A stretch of DNA of 64,000 bases, taken from NCBI GenBank assembly GCA_963829965.1, contig CAWHLK010000059.1, positions 76,624 to 140,623 on the forward strand, given 5' to 3'. The position numbers and the translations under genes were made by a program. Positions within the stretch are counted from its first letter, which is position 1. Every line of letters begins with the position of its first letter. The notes below the pieces were generated by a model that saw nothing but the letters and a program-made list of their open reading frames with translations, ran no database searches and had not been told where the DNA came from. The stretch comes from DASXZH01 sp963829965 (GTDB lineage: Bacteria > Armatimonadota > Fimbriimonadia > Fimbriimonadales > Fimbriimonadaceae). Positions 54,616 through 63,958 of this stretch are shown one piece after another.

Positions 54616-55311
54616 ATGCCCAAATGTCGTATCATTGGTCTTGGCTCCGGTATGCGTCAATCAACTCCGCAAAGCACAGATAGGACGCCCGGGTTCCGGT
54701 TCCGCGAGACGCTCCTTGTTATTGGCCTGATTCTGGTAGGCGCCAGCGTCCTTGTTTTGGTGGCCAGACGCACCAACAGCGTGGCGATGAACCATCAATG
54801 CCTGGATAACGTGAGAGTTCTCGGCATGGCGCTGGTTGAGTACTCCACCGATCATGACGGAACCCTGCCGCCCTACACCAACATCGAGCCCCAACTAGCG
54901 GCTCGGCGCCACGCAAAGGCGCCCACGAACAGCGACGAGCCTGAGCTTCTTCGAACCGCGCTTCACCTTTATACGGACGAGCCTAGCTGGTTCTGCCCGA
55001 TCGATCCCGTGAGCCGGCAAAGCAAGTATTACCTCGGCATAAGGCACCAATTCACGAGCTATGCCTTCCCCGCTTACACCGAGAAGAACGGCGCTCCGGC
55101 CAAGCTGAACGACGTTCCCGCTCAGATTACTTTTGGGCTCGTTTGGGACGCAGCCGGAACTCCCGACACCTGCGACGCCGGGCTGTGGTTTGCGGGATCG
55201 AGCAAGGTAGCTTCCAACCATCCGGACGGAAAGGTGAATGTGGTGCTGTCCGATCTCAGTGTGCATCAAGTGCCGGCCCAGCTTCCGAACGGTGCGGGCG
55301 TCGCGCCTTAG
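54616..55311 (+). CDS. Prepilin-like protein with H-X9-DG-type C-terminus
   Basis: 231 residues (219 if started at ATG 54652). GFRFRETLLVIGLILVGASVLVLVA keeps the Gly(-1) and Glu(+5) of a type IV prepilin cleavage site within a hydrophobic helix, although the usual FTLIE is changed to FRFRE. NHQCLDNVRVLGMALVEYSTDHDGTLPPY and the end NHPDGKVNVVLSDLSVHQV match the processing-associated H-X9-DG (DUF1559-like) proteins, abundant in Planctomycetes and Armatimonadota. Probably a pseudopilin or surface subunit. Confidence 0.75.
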   Translation: MPKCRIIGLGSGMRQSTPQSTDRTPGFRFRETLLVIGLILVGASVLVLVARRTNSVAMNHQCLDNVRVLGMALVEYSTDHDGTLPPYTNIEPQLAARRHAKAPTNSDEPELLRTALHLYTDEPSWFCPIDPVSRQSKYYLGIRHQFTSYAFPAYTEKNGAPAKLNDVPAQITFGLVWDAAGTPDTCDAGLWFAGSSKVASNHPDGKVNVVLSDLSVHQVPAQLPNGAGVAP

Positions 55312-55382
55312 ACTGAGGAAGTGGGATCCGAGTCGTTCCGAAAACTCCGCCCGAAGGGCGAAAGTTATTCATTTTTCAACAC

Positions 55383-55437
55383 GCCCCGGAGGCTCAAAGA
55401 GCTTAGCCGGCAGTTGAGCCGTAGGCGACACTGCCGG
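55383..55437. repeat. REP-like element, copy 3
   Basis: GCCCCGGAGGCTCAAAGAGC then TTAGCCGGCAGTTGAGCCGT then AGGCGACACTGCCGG. Identical to copy 1 over the last 42 bases; CCGGCAGT/ACTGCCGG stem intact. Located just downstream of the serpin gene. Confidence 0.9.
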
Positions 55438-55446
55438 TAGCCATCC

Positions 55447-56811
55447 CTACGACTTCGTTGCCGCTTTCTTCGGGTCGCCGTCTTCGGTCGTCTCTTTGGG
55501 ATCCTGGACCGATCCGACGAACAGGATCGCGCCGGTCACGTTGTCTCTTATGAAATAAACGAACGGATGGTCGGCGGTGAACTTGATGCCAGGCAGCAAA
55601 GTGGACATGGTTGAGATCTGCCCGCTGGTTACCGCGGCAGCTTCCGTGCCCAACTCATTGACATCGATAAAAGTCTTGTGTTTGACTTCAGACAAGTAGA
55701 GCTTTTGCGTTCCCGCGGGAGCCATCTTGTCGAGCATTCCGCTGAAATCCGCGTTCGTGGGATCGAAAGCGCTGACCACGCCGGCTGCTTTCAGTACATC
55801 GTTCAGGTTTGAAGCAAAACTAAACTGGAAAGTGGGCATGGTTACTTGGAGCGAGGTCGGCTTCACAGACTTCATCCAAGCGGCGAGCGCGCCGGGGCCG
55901 AGCTTTTTCTCGAAGTTTGCCAGCGTTTGGCCGGCCGGCGGCAAAATAACGTCCATCTCCAGCCGGCCCGAGCCATAAGGCAGAACCACGCCGGATGCTT
56001 CGCCGTTCGTGAAATATCCGAAGGAGCCTGTTTGGCTCATCATGGGAACCTGCTCCATCGTGCCGTCACCGAGATTGAAGGTTTGCGGCTGGGTCTTGTT
56101 CTTGTCGAAAGGCTTTTGCCACGTGCCGTTGAAATACACCGCATCGATCACGTAGAGTCGCGCGCCGGCCGGGATCGTGTCCACGATCGTGGGAATCTTG
56201 CCGTGGGTCGAAGACTTCACCCAGTCATTGATTTCCGCAGGGGCTTCGGGCGCCTTAAAATCCATGGTCGTCGTCTTCGCGCCATAAAATTGTTGGTCTT
56301 TTTGGACGAAGTCGCTGGAGAGGGGAGTAGCTGCATCTGCCCAAACCGAGTTCGCGATGCTCAGATCGACTTTCTTGGGATCGAGATTGGTGAGAACGGA
56401 TTGAAGGTCTTTGTTTGCCTGGTTGATCTGGTCCCCGCTCAGCTTGCCGACTTCCAGTGCCTGTCCGATCTGCTTGCGCGTGTCTCCGGCGGCTCCGTCG
56501 TACAGCATGCTCATGACGGAGCCAACGCTGATTGGGGAAATGCACAAGTTGGTCTTGGGATCGCTTTTCGAGAGCTTTTGAAACAGCGAAAAACCGAGGC
56601 TGTTCTCACCCTTGGTGATTTCAGGGGCATCGCCTTTTTGCAGCGCTGCAGTCGCGCTAGACACCATCTGCTGTTGGAATTGGCCCTGTGGAGTGCCGAG
56701 AGTGTCGCCACCGTACGGACTTGTAGTGCCGATTCCGTTGCTGTTCGAGCCGGCGCATCCCGCAGCAGCAACAACAACCAAAGCGCCCGCGAATTTTTGC
56801 ACCGTTTTCAT
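55447..56811 (-). CDS. Serpin lipoprotein (serine/cysteine protease inhibitor)
   Basis: 454 residues. MKTVQKFAGALVVVAAAGC is a lipoprotein signal (Cys 19). The serpin core is clear: NLCISPISVGSVMSMLYDGAAGDTRKQI, SIANSVWAD, IPAGARLYVIDAVYFNGTWQKPF, LPYGSGRLEMDVILPP, YLSEVKHKTFIDVNELGTEAAAVTS. The hinge GTEAAAVT has the small residues of inhibitory serpins; the reactive loop runs through SGQISTMSTLLPG before FTADHPFVYFIRDNVTGAILFVG. It probably protects the cell surface from foreign or own proteases. TACAAT lies six bases before the ATG. Confidence 0.93.
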   Translation of the reverse strand: MKTVQKFAGALVVVAAAGCAGSNSNGIGTTSPYGGDTLGTPQGQFQQQMVSSATAALQKGDAPEITKGENSLGFSLFQKLSKSDPKTNLCISPISVGSVMSMLYDGAAGDTRKQIGQALEVGKLSGDQINQANKDLQSVLTNLDPKKVDLSIANSVWADAATPLSSDFVQKDQQFYGAKTTTMDFKAPEAPAEINDWVKSSTHGKIPTIVDTIPAGARLYVIDAVYFNGTWQKPFDKNKTQPQTFNLGDGTMEQVPMMSQTGSFGYFTNGEASGVVLPYGSGRLEMDVILPPAGQTLANFEKKLGPGALAAWMKSVKPTSLQVTMPTFQFSFASNLNDVLKAAGVVSAFDPTNADFSGMLDKMAPAGTQKLYLSEVKHKTFIDVNELGTEAAAVTSGQISTMSTLLPGIKFTADHPFVYFIRDNVTGAILFVGSVQDPKETTEDGDPKKAATKS

Positions 56812-56817
56812 AATCTT

Positions 56818-56823
56818 ATTGTA
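56818..56823 (-). promoter_or_regulatory. Candidate -10 box of a leaderless serpin transcript
   Basis: Minus-strand TACAAT six bases before the ATG at 56811. No Shine-Dalgarno sequence in between. Confidence 0.4.
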
Positions 56824-56904
56824 GCCCCTGTCCAATGGTAAGACGTTCGGATGATGGTTATGTGTTCTGAATAGGTGGGTAGAGCGGGGAGGATGCACCG
56901 GATT

Positions 56905-57690
56905 GTGGGTCGCGTAGGCCCAAAGGGCCGATTTGACATAGCGAAGGGCGAAGTGTTCCGCCGCAAGGCGGAATCACGAAGCCCTGGTAAAAGCCGCAAC
57001 AGGATACAGGCCCGAAGGGCCGAGTTGACATAGCGAAGGGCGAAGTGTTCCGCCGCAGGCGGATCACGGAGCCCTGGTTAAGGGCCGCCCGTTTAGACAG
57101 TAGCGCTGAAAGGGCGGGTTCAGGTTCGCGCCAGGCCCAACGGGCCGAGTTGCCATAGCGAAGGGTGGAGTGTTCCGCCGCAGGCGGAACACGGAGCCCT
57201 GGTTAAGCGCCGCCGGTTCAACGGAGCCCTGTAAGGGCGGGTTTCAGGTTCGCGCCAGGCCCAACGGGCCGATTTGCCATAGCGAAGGGTGGAGTGTTCC
57301 GCCGCAAGGCGGAATCACGAAGCCCTGGTAAAAGCCGCAACAGGATACAGGCCCGAAGGGCCGAGTTGACATAGCGAAGGGCGAAGTGTTCCGCCGCAAA
57401 GCGGATCACGGAGCCCTGGTAAAAGCCGCAACACGGTGCAGGCCCAAAGGGCCGATTTGACATAGCGAAGGGAGGAGTGGTCCGCCACAAGGCGGAATCA
57501 CGAAGCCCTGGTAAAAAGCCCCCACACGATGCAGGCCTGAAGGGCCGATTTGCCATAGCGAAGGGTGGAGTGTTCCGCCGCAAGGCGGATCACGGAGCCC
57601 TGGTAAAAGGGCCGCGCAAAAAAATAGAGCCCTGAAAGGGCGGGTTTCAGGTTCGCGCCGGGCCCGAAGGGCCGAGTTGACATAGCGAAC
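56905..57690. repeat. ~91-bp tandem repeat array, eight units
   Basis: Unit starts AGGCCCGAAGGGCCGAGTTG then ACATAGCGAAGGGCGAAGTG then TTCCGCCGCAAGGCGGAATC then ACGAAGCCCTGGTAAAAGCC; starts at about 56917, 57008, 57133, 57256, 57348, 57439, 57532 and 57657. Two hairpins per unit: GGCCC-GAA-GGGCC and CCGCC-GCAA-GGCGG. Some units carry an extra ~30 bp (CTGAAAGGGCGGGTTTCAGG). Long minus-strand frames across it are repeat translations. No gene in this ~1 kb. Confidence 0.95.
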
Positions 57691-57802
57691 GTGCAACCCT
57701 GGTTAGCAAATTGTCACCAATTCCGGGCGGGCTGAAGGCCCGCGATAAAAATGGCAGGGCGGGGCCCTCAGTCCGCCGGATTAATTGCTGGTCGACATTT
57801 CC

Positions 57803-58654
57803 TCACGGGATCGCAGGCCCGTTGGGCATGAATGGGAGTCGCGAAATTGCCAGACGATAGGTGGTCTCGTTAAGGTACTTCAACTTGAGATCGCCGGCTC
57901 CCGGCCAACTGCTGACAACTTCGGTCTGATTTCCTGCCCACACGAAGCCGGAGAACCCCCCGAACGAGGGCACGAGCGCGTGGTAGCTGCCGGACTTCTC
58001 GAAAACGGCCCTGAGAGCGCTCGAAAGGCTTCCCAGTGAATATGGACAGAAGACGAGGTTATCGGCCTGGGAAACGGCCAGACCGGTGGGTTTAAGGGCC
58101 TTCTTGACGTCGCCCAGGAACTTGGCCGTCATCAGGCTTTCGCTCAATTCCCCTTCCTCTTCCTCGTACACGTCAGTGATGTCCATCACGATGAAATCAT
58201 AAGGCTCCTGGATTTTCACCAGGAAATCAAAAGCATCCGCGATATTGACCTTCACCCGGGGGTCGTCAAAAGCGCCTGCGCTTAGCTCGGGAAGCCACTT
58301 CTTGCTCGCTTCGATCACTTGACCGTCGATCTCGACCATCTCGATGGTTTCCAGCGATTTCCAGCGGCAAAGTTCCCGTAGCGCGCCGCCGTCACCCCCG
58401 CCGATGACCAAGGCGCGGCGAGGATCCGGGATGGACAGCATGGGAACATGGATAAGAGCCTCGTGGTACGCGAACTCATCCAGGTCGGATAGCTGAATAT
58501 GGCCATCCAGAGTTAGCAGCTTGCCGAAACACTCGGTGTCGTAGATATCGATCTGCTGGAACTCGGTTTTGCCGGAGTAGAGGTGCTCTCGCACCTCGAT
58601 GGAATAGGAAAACTTCTGCCCCCTGATGGGATAGGTTAAGATTCGGTCGGGCAC
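57803..58654 (-). CDS. speE: Spermidine synthase (SpeE)
   Basis: Transfers an aminopropyl group from decarboxylated SAM to putrescine. 283 residues, GTG start at 58654. TEFQQIDIYDTECFGKLLTLDGHIQLSDLDEFAYHEALIHVP, the SAM loop VLVIGGGDGGALRELCRW-type (ALVIGGGDGGALREL), VEIDGQVIEASKKWLPEL, and FIVMDITDVY where most members have DSTDP. The C-terminus GGFSGFVWAG fits. No speD or other polyamine gene nearby. Confidence 0.92.
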   Translation of the reverse strand: MPDRILTYPIRGQKFSYSIEVREHLYSGKTEFQQIDIYDTECFGKLLTLDGHIQLSDLDEFAYHEALIHVPMLSIPDPRRALVIGGGDGGALRELCRWKSLETIEMVEIDGQVIEASKKWLPELSAGAFDDPRVKVNIADAFDFLVKIQEPYDFIVMDITDVYEEEEGELSESLMTAKFLGDVKKALKPTGLAVSQADNLVFCPYSLGSLSSALRAVFEKSGSYHALVPSFGGFSGFVWAGNQTEVVSSWPGAGDLKLKYLNETTYRLAISRLPFMPNGPAIP

Positions 58655-58764
58655 GATTCAAGCGTACCTGTCTAGATCCTTTTACCCAAGATCACAACCA
58701 ACTCACAGAATACGTCCGTCCTTGCCAATATGAAACGGTTCTGGATGGTGGCTCTGGAACAGGA

Positions 58765-60273
58765 CTAATGCATTGCCGCATCCGGCTTCTTGGCGGAGGG
58801 CTTGACCTGGCCTCGAACGGAGTTCCCCGCCGGTGTCGTAATCGTTGGCACCGTCACCCTCGGCATGCCCTCCGCCGGAGTGAGCAGACGCTTCCCGTCT
58901 GCCCACAGACAGCACACAACCAGAGTCAAAACTAACGCGAACCCGACTGAGTTGACAATGCTTTGAATCTGGATGCTGAGCCGCCGGCGTCGAAACATCT
59001 CCGCGATCGCCACGACGATTTGTCCGCCGTCCAGCGGCACGATTGGAAGCAAGTTCATGAAGCCGAGGGTGATGCTTAAGGCCGACGCCAAATATAGCAC
59101 CTGATAAATCCTTTGCCCTAAGGTGCCCTCAGTGCTTGCGTCATGCGTGACTGCCGCTATCGTAATTGGGCCGCCCATGTTTTCGCTGAAAACCGCCGGA
59201 TGGGTAAAGGTGGTGGCCAACCCCTTAGCCATATCCACGGGCGCAACCAGCGCTTCTGTAATAGCCTCCCCCGGGGCTAGCCTCTGCGTTTTGTCGGAGG
59301 GCGCCACGCCTATCATGCCGGGGTAGGTTTTCTTTCCCGTTGGGTTGCCATCCCCGTCAAAAACCTCGGTGAGCATATTGGACTTGCCGACGGTGAGCTC
59401 TTTGTCCAGCACTTGGTCGCCGCGCCGCAGGACGATGTCAACTTTTTGATCCGGCCTCGCATGGATGTAGTTGAGCATCTGAATCCAGCTCGATATCTTG
59501 GTTCCATTGATCGAAAGGACCAAGTCGCCAGGCTTGAGGCCGGCCTTTGCGGCCGGCTCATCGGGAATCATCTGTCCAAGCACGGGAGCTTTCACGTGCT
59601 CACCCGCGGTGGTGTAGAGTCCGGTGAGGATAATCACGCCGGCCAGCACGCTAAACAACGGACCCGCGAGCAGCACTAGAAATCTCTTGTACGGTGACTT
59701 GCTGTAGAAGCCGTTTTCAACATTGACTTCGCTGCCGTCCTCCTGCGGGATCATGCCCTTGATGCGCACGAATCCGCCTACCGGAAATGGCCTTAGGTTG
59801 TATTCGGTGCCTTTCTTGATCGTAGGACCAATCCCGATCGCCTCGGGGAGCGCGAGTTTGCCGGCCTCACTTGCAGCAGGAACAGGCAGACTAACCTGCT
59901 CAAGATCGATGGTCTTTGCGACCGTGTCCGCACCACGCCGAAGAACGATCTCAAGAGGCCCCTGAGCAACGGAAAACTCCTTCACGTCGGCCCAGGACGA
60001 AATCTCGGCTCCGTTGAGCGAGAGGATCTCATCTCCGGGTTGCAAAGCAGCCCCGTCCGCCAAGCTCCCAACCCGCGTCTCGCCAATAATGGGAGCATTC
60101 GAAACGACGCTGGGAGCGGTATGAAACGTCCACGCCGGCTTGCCCATGCCGATGGCGAACTCTTCGACTTCCATCCCGCACAATCGGGCAAACAGGAAGT
60201 GTCCGTACTCGTGGGCAGCAACAAGGGCGGAAATCAATAGCAGGAAAACGACAATGCTCAGGACCCAACTCAT
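58765..60273 (-). CDS. rseP: RseP-type site-2 zinc protease (M50)
   Basis: An intramembrane protease that cleaves anti-sigma factors and signal peptides. 502 residues. First helix LSIVVFLLLISALVAAHEYGHFLFARLCGM with the zinc motif HEYGH; then GKPAWTFHTAPS, two PDZ domains (VGSLADGAALQPGDEILSLNGAEI; PDEPAAKAGLKPGDLVLSINGTKI), FSVLAGVIILTGLY helix, and LGFMNLLPIVPLDGGQIVVAI, where the Asp is the third zinc ligand, before a last helix. Start overlaps the dxr stop by four bases. It could process the partner of the ECF sigma factor at 8.8 kb; that is inference. Confidence 0.95.
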   Translation of the reverse strand: MSWVLSIVVFLLLISALVAAHEYGHFLFARLCGMEVEEFAIGMGKPAWTFHTAPSVVSNAPIIGETRVGSLADGAALQPGDEILSLNGAEISSWADVKEFSVAQGPLEIVLRRGADTVAKTIDLEQVSLPVPAASEAGKLALPEAIGIGPTIKKGTEYNLRPFPVGGFVRIKGMIPQEDGSEVNVENGFYSKSPYKRFLVLLAGPLFSVLAGVIILTGLYTTAGEHVKAPVLGQMIPDEPAAKAGLKPGDLVLSINGTKISSWIQMLNYIHARPDQKVDIVLRRGDQVLDKELTVGKSNMLTEVFDGDGNPTGKKTYPGMIGVAPSDKTQRLAPGEAITEALVAPVDMAKGLATTFTHPAVFSENMGGPITIAAVTHDASTEGTLGQRIYQVLYLASALSITLGFMNLLPIVPLDGGQIVVAIAEMFRRRRLSIQIQSIVNSVGFALVLTLVVCCLWADGKRLLTPAEGMPRVTVPTITTPAGNSVRGQVKPSAKKPDAAMH

Positions 60274-61402
60274 AGTTTTTCAGGTGAAAGCTGCATCAAG
60301 TTTCTCGCGGCTTCGCGCGCCCATCGGTCCGCCTCGAGCAGATTATTCAAGGACGGTTCAAGGGGGTGATGACGTTGCATTACGTCTCTCACAACTTCTA
60401 CGATCCTTAGGAATGAAGTCTTACCGTCAATAAATCCGTTCGCGGCTTCTTCGTTGGCCGCGTTCATCACACACGGCATCGTTCCTCCCGCCCTTACGCT
60501 AATTCGGGCGGTGTCGAGGGCGGGAAAAACCTCTTCGTCCAACCTTTCGAATGTCAGCTGTGGGGTGTCCACCGGATTCCAAGGCTTGAGAGCGTTGGCC
60601 TTTCGCTCGGGGTACAGCAAGGCGTACTGGATGGGCAGCCTCATATCCGGCCAACCGAGTTGGCCGAGCACGCTCCCGTCCTTGAACTTGACCATGGAGT
60701 GGATGACACTTTGAGGATGGACGACGACATTGACTTGATCAATATCCAGATTAAACAACCATTTGGCCTCGATGGTTTCGAGGGCCTTGTTCATGAGGGT
60801 TGCGGAATCGATCGTGATTTTCCCGCCCATTCTCCAAGTCGGGTGAGCGAGGGCATTTTCCACCGATACTTGTTCCAGTTCCGCCCTCTTTCTGCCCCGG
60901 AAAGGCCCCCCGCTGGCGGTCAGGATGGGTTCTTGGACTTGATCGGACGTATAGCCTTGGAGGCACTGGAAAATGGCGCTGTGCTCAGAGTCTATGGGGG
61001 TCAGGCTTGTGTTGTGCTCCCTTACCAGCGGCATGACGACTTCGCCTGCCGCGACCAGCACCTCTTTGCTCGCGAGGGCGATTTGCTTCCCCGCCTTGAT
61101 TGCCTCGATGGTTGGCAACAGGCCGATGACCCGGCGACGCTTACGACCACCAAGTCGCAATCTCCGGTTGCGAGATCGACGAGGGCGTTCATTCCGCCCG
61201 GGATCCCGGCTTTTTGGGCGGCGTCTTCGTTGAAGAGGGCGAGTTTGGTTACGCCAAGCCTTTGGCCTTGGTCCTTAAGGGCTTGGGAGCTGGATTTGGC
61301 GGCGAGACCGACGATTTGGATGCGGTCCGGGTGCTGGAGCGCGACATCGATGGTTTGGCGTCCAATGCTGCCGGTTGAGCCCAGGATGACGACGCGTTTC
61401 AT
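60270..61402 (-). CDS. dxr: 1-deoxy-D-xylulose 5-phosphate reductoisomerase, one frameshift
   Basis: First committed enzyme of the MEP isoprenoid pathway. ATG at 61402: MKRVVILGSTGSIGRQTIDVALQHPD is the NADPH-binding start. After CDLVVVSVAG the frame breaks near 61130 at GGG; one more G gives AGVIGLLPTIEAIKAGKQIALASKEVLVAAG. Then PIDSEHSAIFQCLQG, LTASGGPFRG (active-site loop), ALAHPTWRMGGKITIDSATLMNKALE and GGTMPCVMNAANEEAANGF. About 377 residues, full length. As the gene is essential in most bacteria using this pathway, the shift is probably an error. rseP overlaps its end. Confidence 0.94.
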
Positions 61403-61766
61403 GGGTAGAAGGATACTCTCGGGCCGGGGCAGGTGTTGGGTAACTGGTGCTAGGTGTTTGGTGTTAGGTCTTAAGTTTGGGGCTTGGGGCCGCACACTGA
61501 AAATCGGGCCCCCCTTGGAACGAATGTCTACTATTCGTTGTTGTTCCTGTTCAACCTAACCCCTGTCGGCGCAAAAGCAGCAAAAAAATGGAAACCAAAA
61601 CCGCCCCTAACCCTCAAGCTTCTGCCTTCTTATAACTAGAACGTTCAATAAAAAATTGAAAATTAAAAATTAGCCTCTCAAATACTCTCAAATACTCTCA
61701 TTTTCGAAATCCCCGCCAGCATGCCAACCCCGGTCCCCCAAAATCCGCAACGCCGCCCCTTTCAAC
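61403..61766. other. Intergenic region with heptamer remnants and an AT-rich stretch
   Basis: 61431-61490 is a worn GGTGTTA/GGTGTTT heptamer array. 61640-61670 is AT-rich (AAAAAATTGAAAATTAAAAA), and CTCTCAAATA is repeated at 61675-61700. No gene is seen; the promoter for dxr may lie here. Confidence 0.5.
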
Positions 61767-63887
61767 TCACGCAGCTTGGGACATCTTTTCGCGCATCATT
61801 TGCACGAATGCCTCGGCCAACCTTGGCTCGAACTGCACGCCCGCGTTCTTTGCGATCTCTGCTAGCGCCACTTCCAGCGGCAGGCCCTTTCGATAGGGTC
61901 GGTCGCTCGTCATCGCGTCGTAGGTGTCGCTTCGCCAGAATGCGGCCCAGCAAGGGAATTGCAGGACCGGCTAAGCCATCCGGGTAGGCCCTTGCCATCC
62001 CATCGTTCGTGGTGGTGGCGAACACCAGGGAGGGTGTCTTGAAGCTGGGGCACCTTCCGGACGATCGCCTCGCCAAGGGCGGGGTGGGTTTCCGTGACCG
62101 CGCGTTCTTCCGGGGTTAGCGGACCTGCCTTTTTCAAAACGTGGTCGGGCACGCCGATTTTTCCAACGTCATGGAGGGTTCCTGTCCGATAAACCAACTC
62201 GACTTCCGCGTCGCTACCACCCACATGGCGGCACAAGTCAGCGGCGTATTCCGCCACTCGTTGCGAATGGCCTTTGGTGTAGGAGTCCTTGGCGTCGACC
62301 GCGGCGGCAAGCGCCTGGATCGTGGCGATGGTGCCGTCCTGCAAGAAGCGGTTGAGCTCGTACGGGTCGGCGCCGTTTTGGGCGATGGCGTTAAAGTCGG
62401 TGACCCGGTTGCGGCCGAGCTGCTTGGCTTGGGCAAGGGCCAAATCGGCGGCCAGACAGATGCTTCCCGCCTGCGCGGTTCCCTGTCCCCGCTCGGCGCA
62501 GCCCGCGCTCAACGTCAAGCCGAATCCCAGGTTGGAGAAGGACCACAAGACTCCGTTAGCGAACTTGGCCGCGCTATCCAGCGTGTGCCCAGGCAGCATG
62601 ACGGCGAACTCTTCGCCACCGTACCGGGCAACCTGGCCGTCTGCGGGCGTCATGTCGTTGAGGAGCCGTGCACACGCCTTCAAGATCTCGTCGCCTTCCG
62701 CAAAGCCCTTGTTTCGGTTGTAATCCGAAAAATGGTCGAGGTCGAAGACCACCATCGAGAGTCGCTCTTCCTTTTCCATCGCAACCGTCAGGAGTTCCTT
62801 AAAGCGACGATGATTCACAAGTTCGGTGAGGGGATCGACATCGATCATCGCCCGAAGCTTGGCTTCGTGTTCCTGCAGCGAGTAAGTCATCTTGTCGAAG
62901 GTCTCCTGCAGTAAGCCGATCTCGTCTTTGCGTTCGGCATGGAAGGGTTCCGGATATTCACCACGGCTTAACCTTAACGCAGCTTGGACAAGCGCCTCCA
63001 GGGGCTTTACCAGGTTCCCGGTGAACGCCTCCGAAAGGCCCACCGCAAGGAAGGTCCCCAGCGCCAAAATGCCAAAGAACGCGAGCAGAAAGATCTTTGA
63101 GGGACCGACGATGTCGTTCGCATTTCGGAAAGTGACGAAACCGGTGCCCGCTCCTGCGGCGCTTAGATGCGAATACGCGCCGACGTAGTCTTGGCCGTTG
63201 ATGCTCGTGATGATCGGCGCGCCTCCTTCCGTTATCTGAAAGGGCTTCACGGAAGGCTCGGATGCCGCTTCCACTTTATTGCCGGACACAAACGCGATTT
63301 CGACCGAGAGCTGGGCCGCGAGCGACTTGAGCGTGGCGTCGTTCATCGGCGCGTAGCAAATGGCCGCTCCCTTCGCATAGCCGTTCACCATGAAGGGTGA
63401 TGCGGCAGCTAGGAACAAACCTTGCGGCAGGGATACAGGGCCAGACCACTGCTTGCCATTTTGGGCTTGATTCCAGCCGAGTTTCGAGATGGTGTCCGGG
63501 TTTAGGCCCTTGAGCGGCCCCCCGAGGACGCCAGAGTTCCGATCCCCGATTTTGTCGCCGAGGATCATGCCGTCTTTGAACCCGTAGCTGTCCACGGAAG
63601 CCTGGGCGGTTTTTCGGTCCGGCTGCGAGTCTCCACACATCCGACGAGTTGGCGAAGGCGGCAAAGTGCGGTTCCTGGGACAGCAGATTGGTCTCGATTT
63701 CCAGGTGCTCCCGTTTCTCATTCAAGAACGTGTCCAGCGTGGACTTTGCCGCATGGACGTCCATCGAGGTGCGCTGCCAAATTTCGTTTCTCGTCAGAAA
63801 GACAAAAGCGACGTACGCGACGATCCCGAGGGCGAGGACAGGACCAAGGGTCAGCCGCCTGATCTTGTTTCGAATCGATTGGTTCAT
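61767..63887 (-). CDS. Membrane GGDEF plus HD-GYP cyclic-di-GMP protein, frameshifts near both ends
   Basis: About 700 residues. First helix LGPVLALGIVAYVAFVFL, a dCache-like outer part (IITSINGQDYVGAYSHLSAAG), second helix KIFLLAFFGILALGTFLAVGL, a HAMP-like segment, GGDEF (DVDPLTELVNHRRFKELL, ARYGGEEFAVMLPG) and HD-GYP (HSQRVAEYAADL, TGTLHDVGKIGVPDHVL, HHERWDGKGYPDGL). GGEEF is an active-type signature, so both synthesis and breakdown of c-di-GMP are possible. The frame breaks near 63630 (SSDVW), 61988 (DGKG/YPDGL) and about 61930; the last frame ends DTYDAMTSDRPYRKG ... MREKMSQAA. All parts fit one gene, so I read the breaks as base errors. Confidence 0.9.
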
Positions 63888-63958
63888 GGCTATGGCCGGT
63901 GAGTTACAAGGCTTCGCCGACATCGCCGTCCACATGCAGGTCCTTGGAAAGGATCTAG

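Noticed and set aside
56858..57696. Several minus-strand frames of 60-120 codons with RRNTPPFAM and GFYQG repeats
   Set aside because: These are translations of the 91-bp tandem array, without start signals or a coding pattern.
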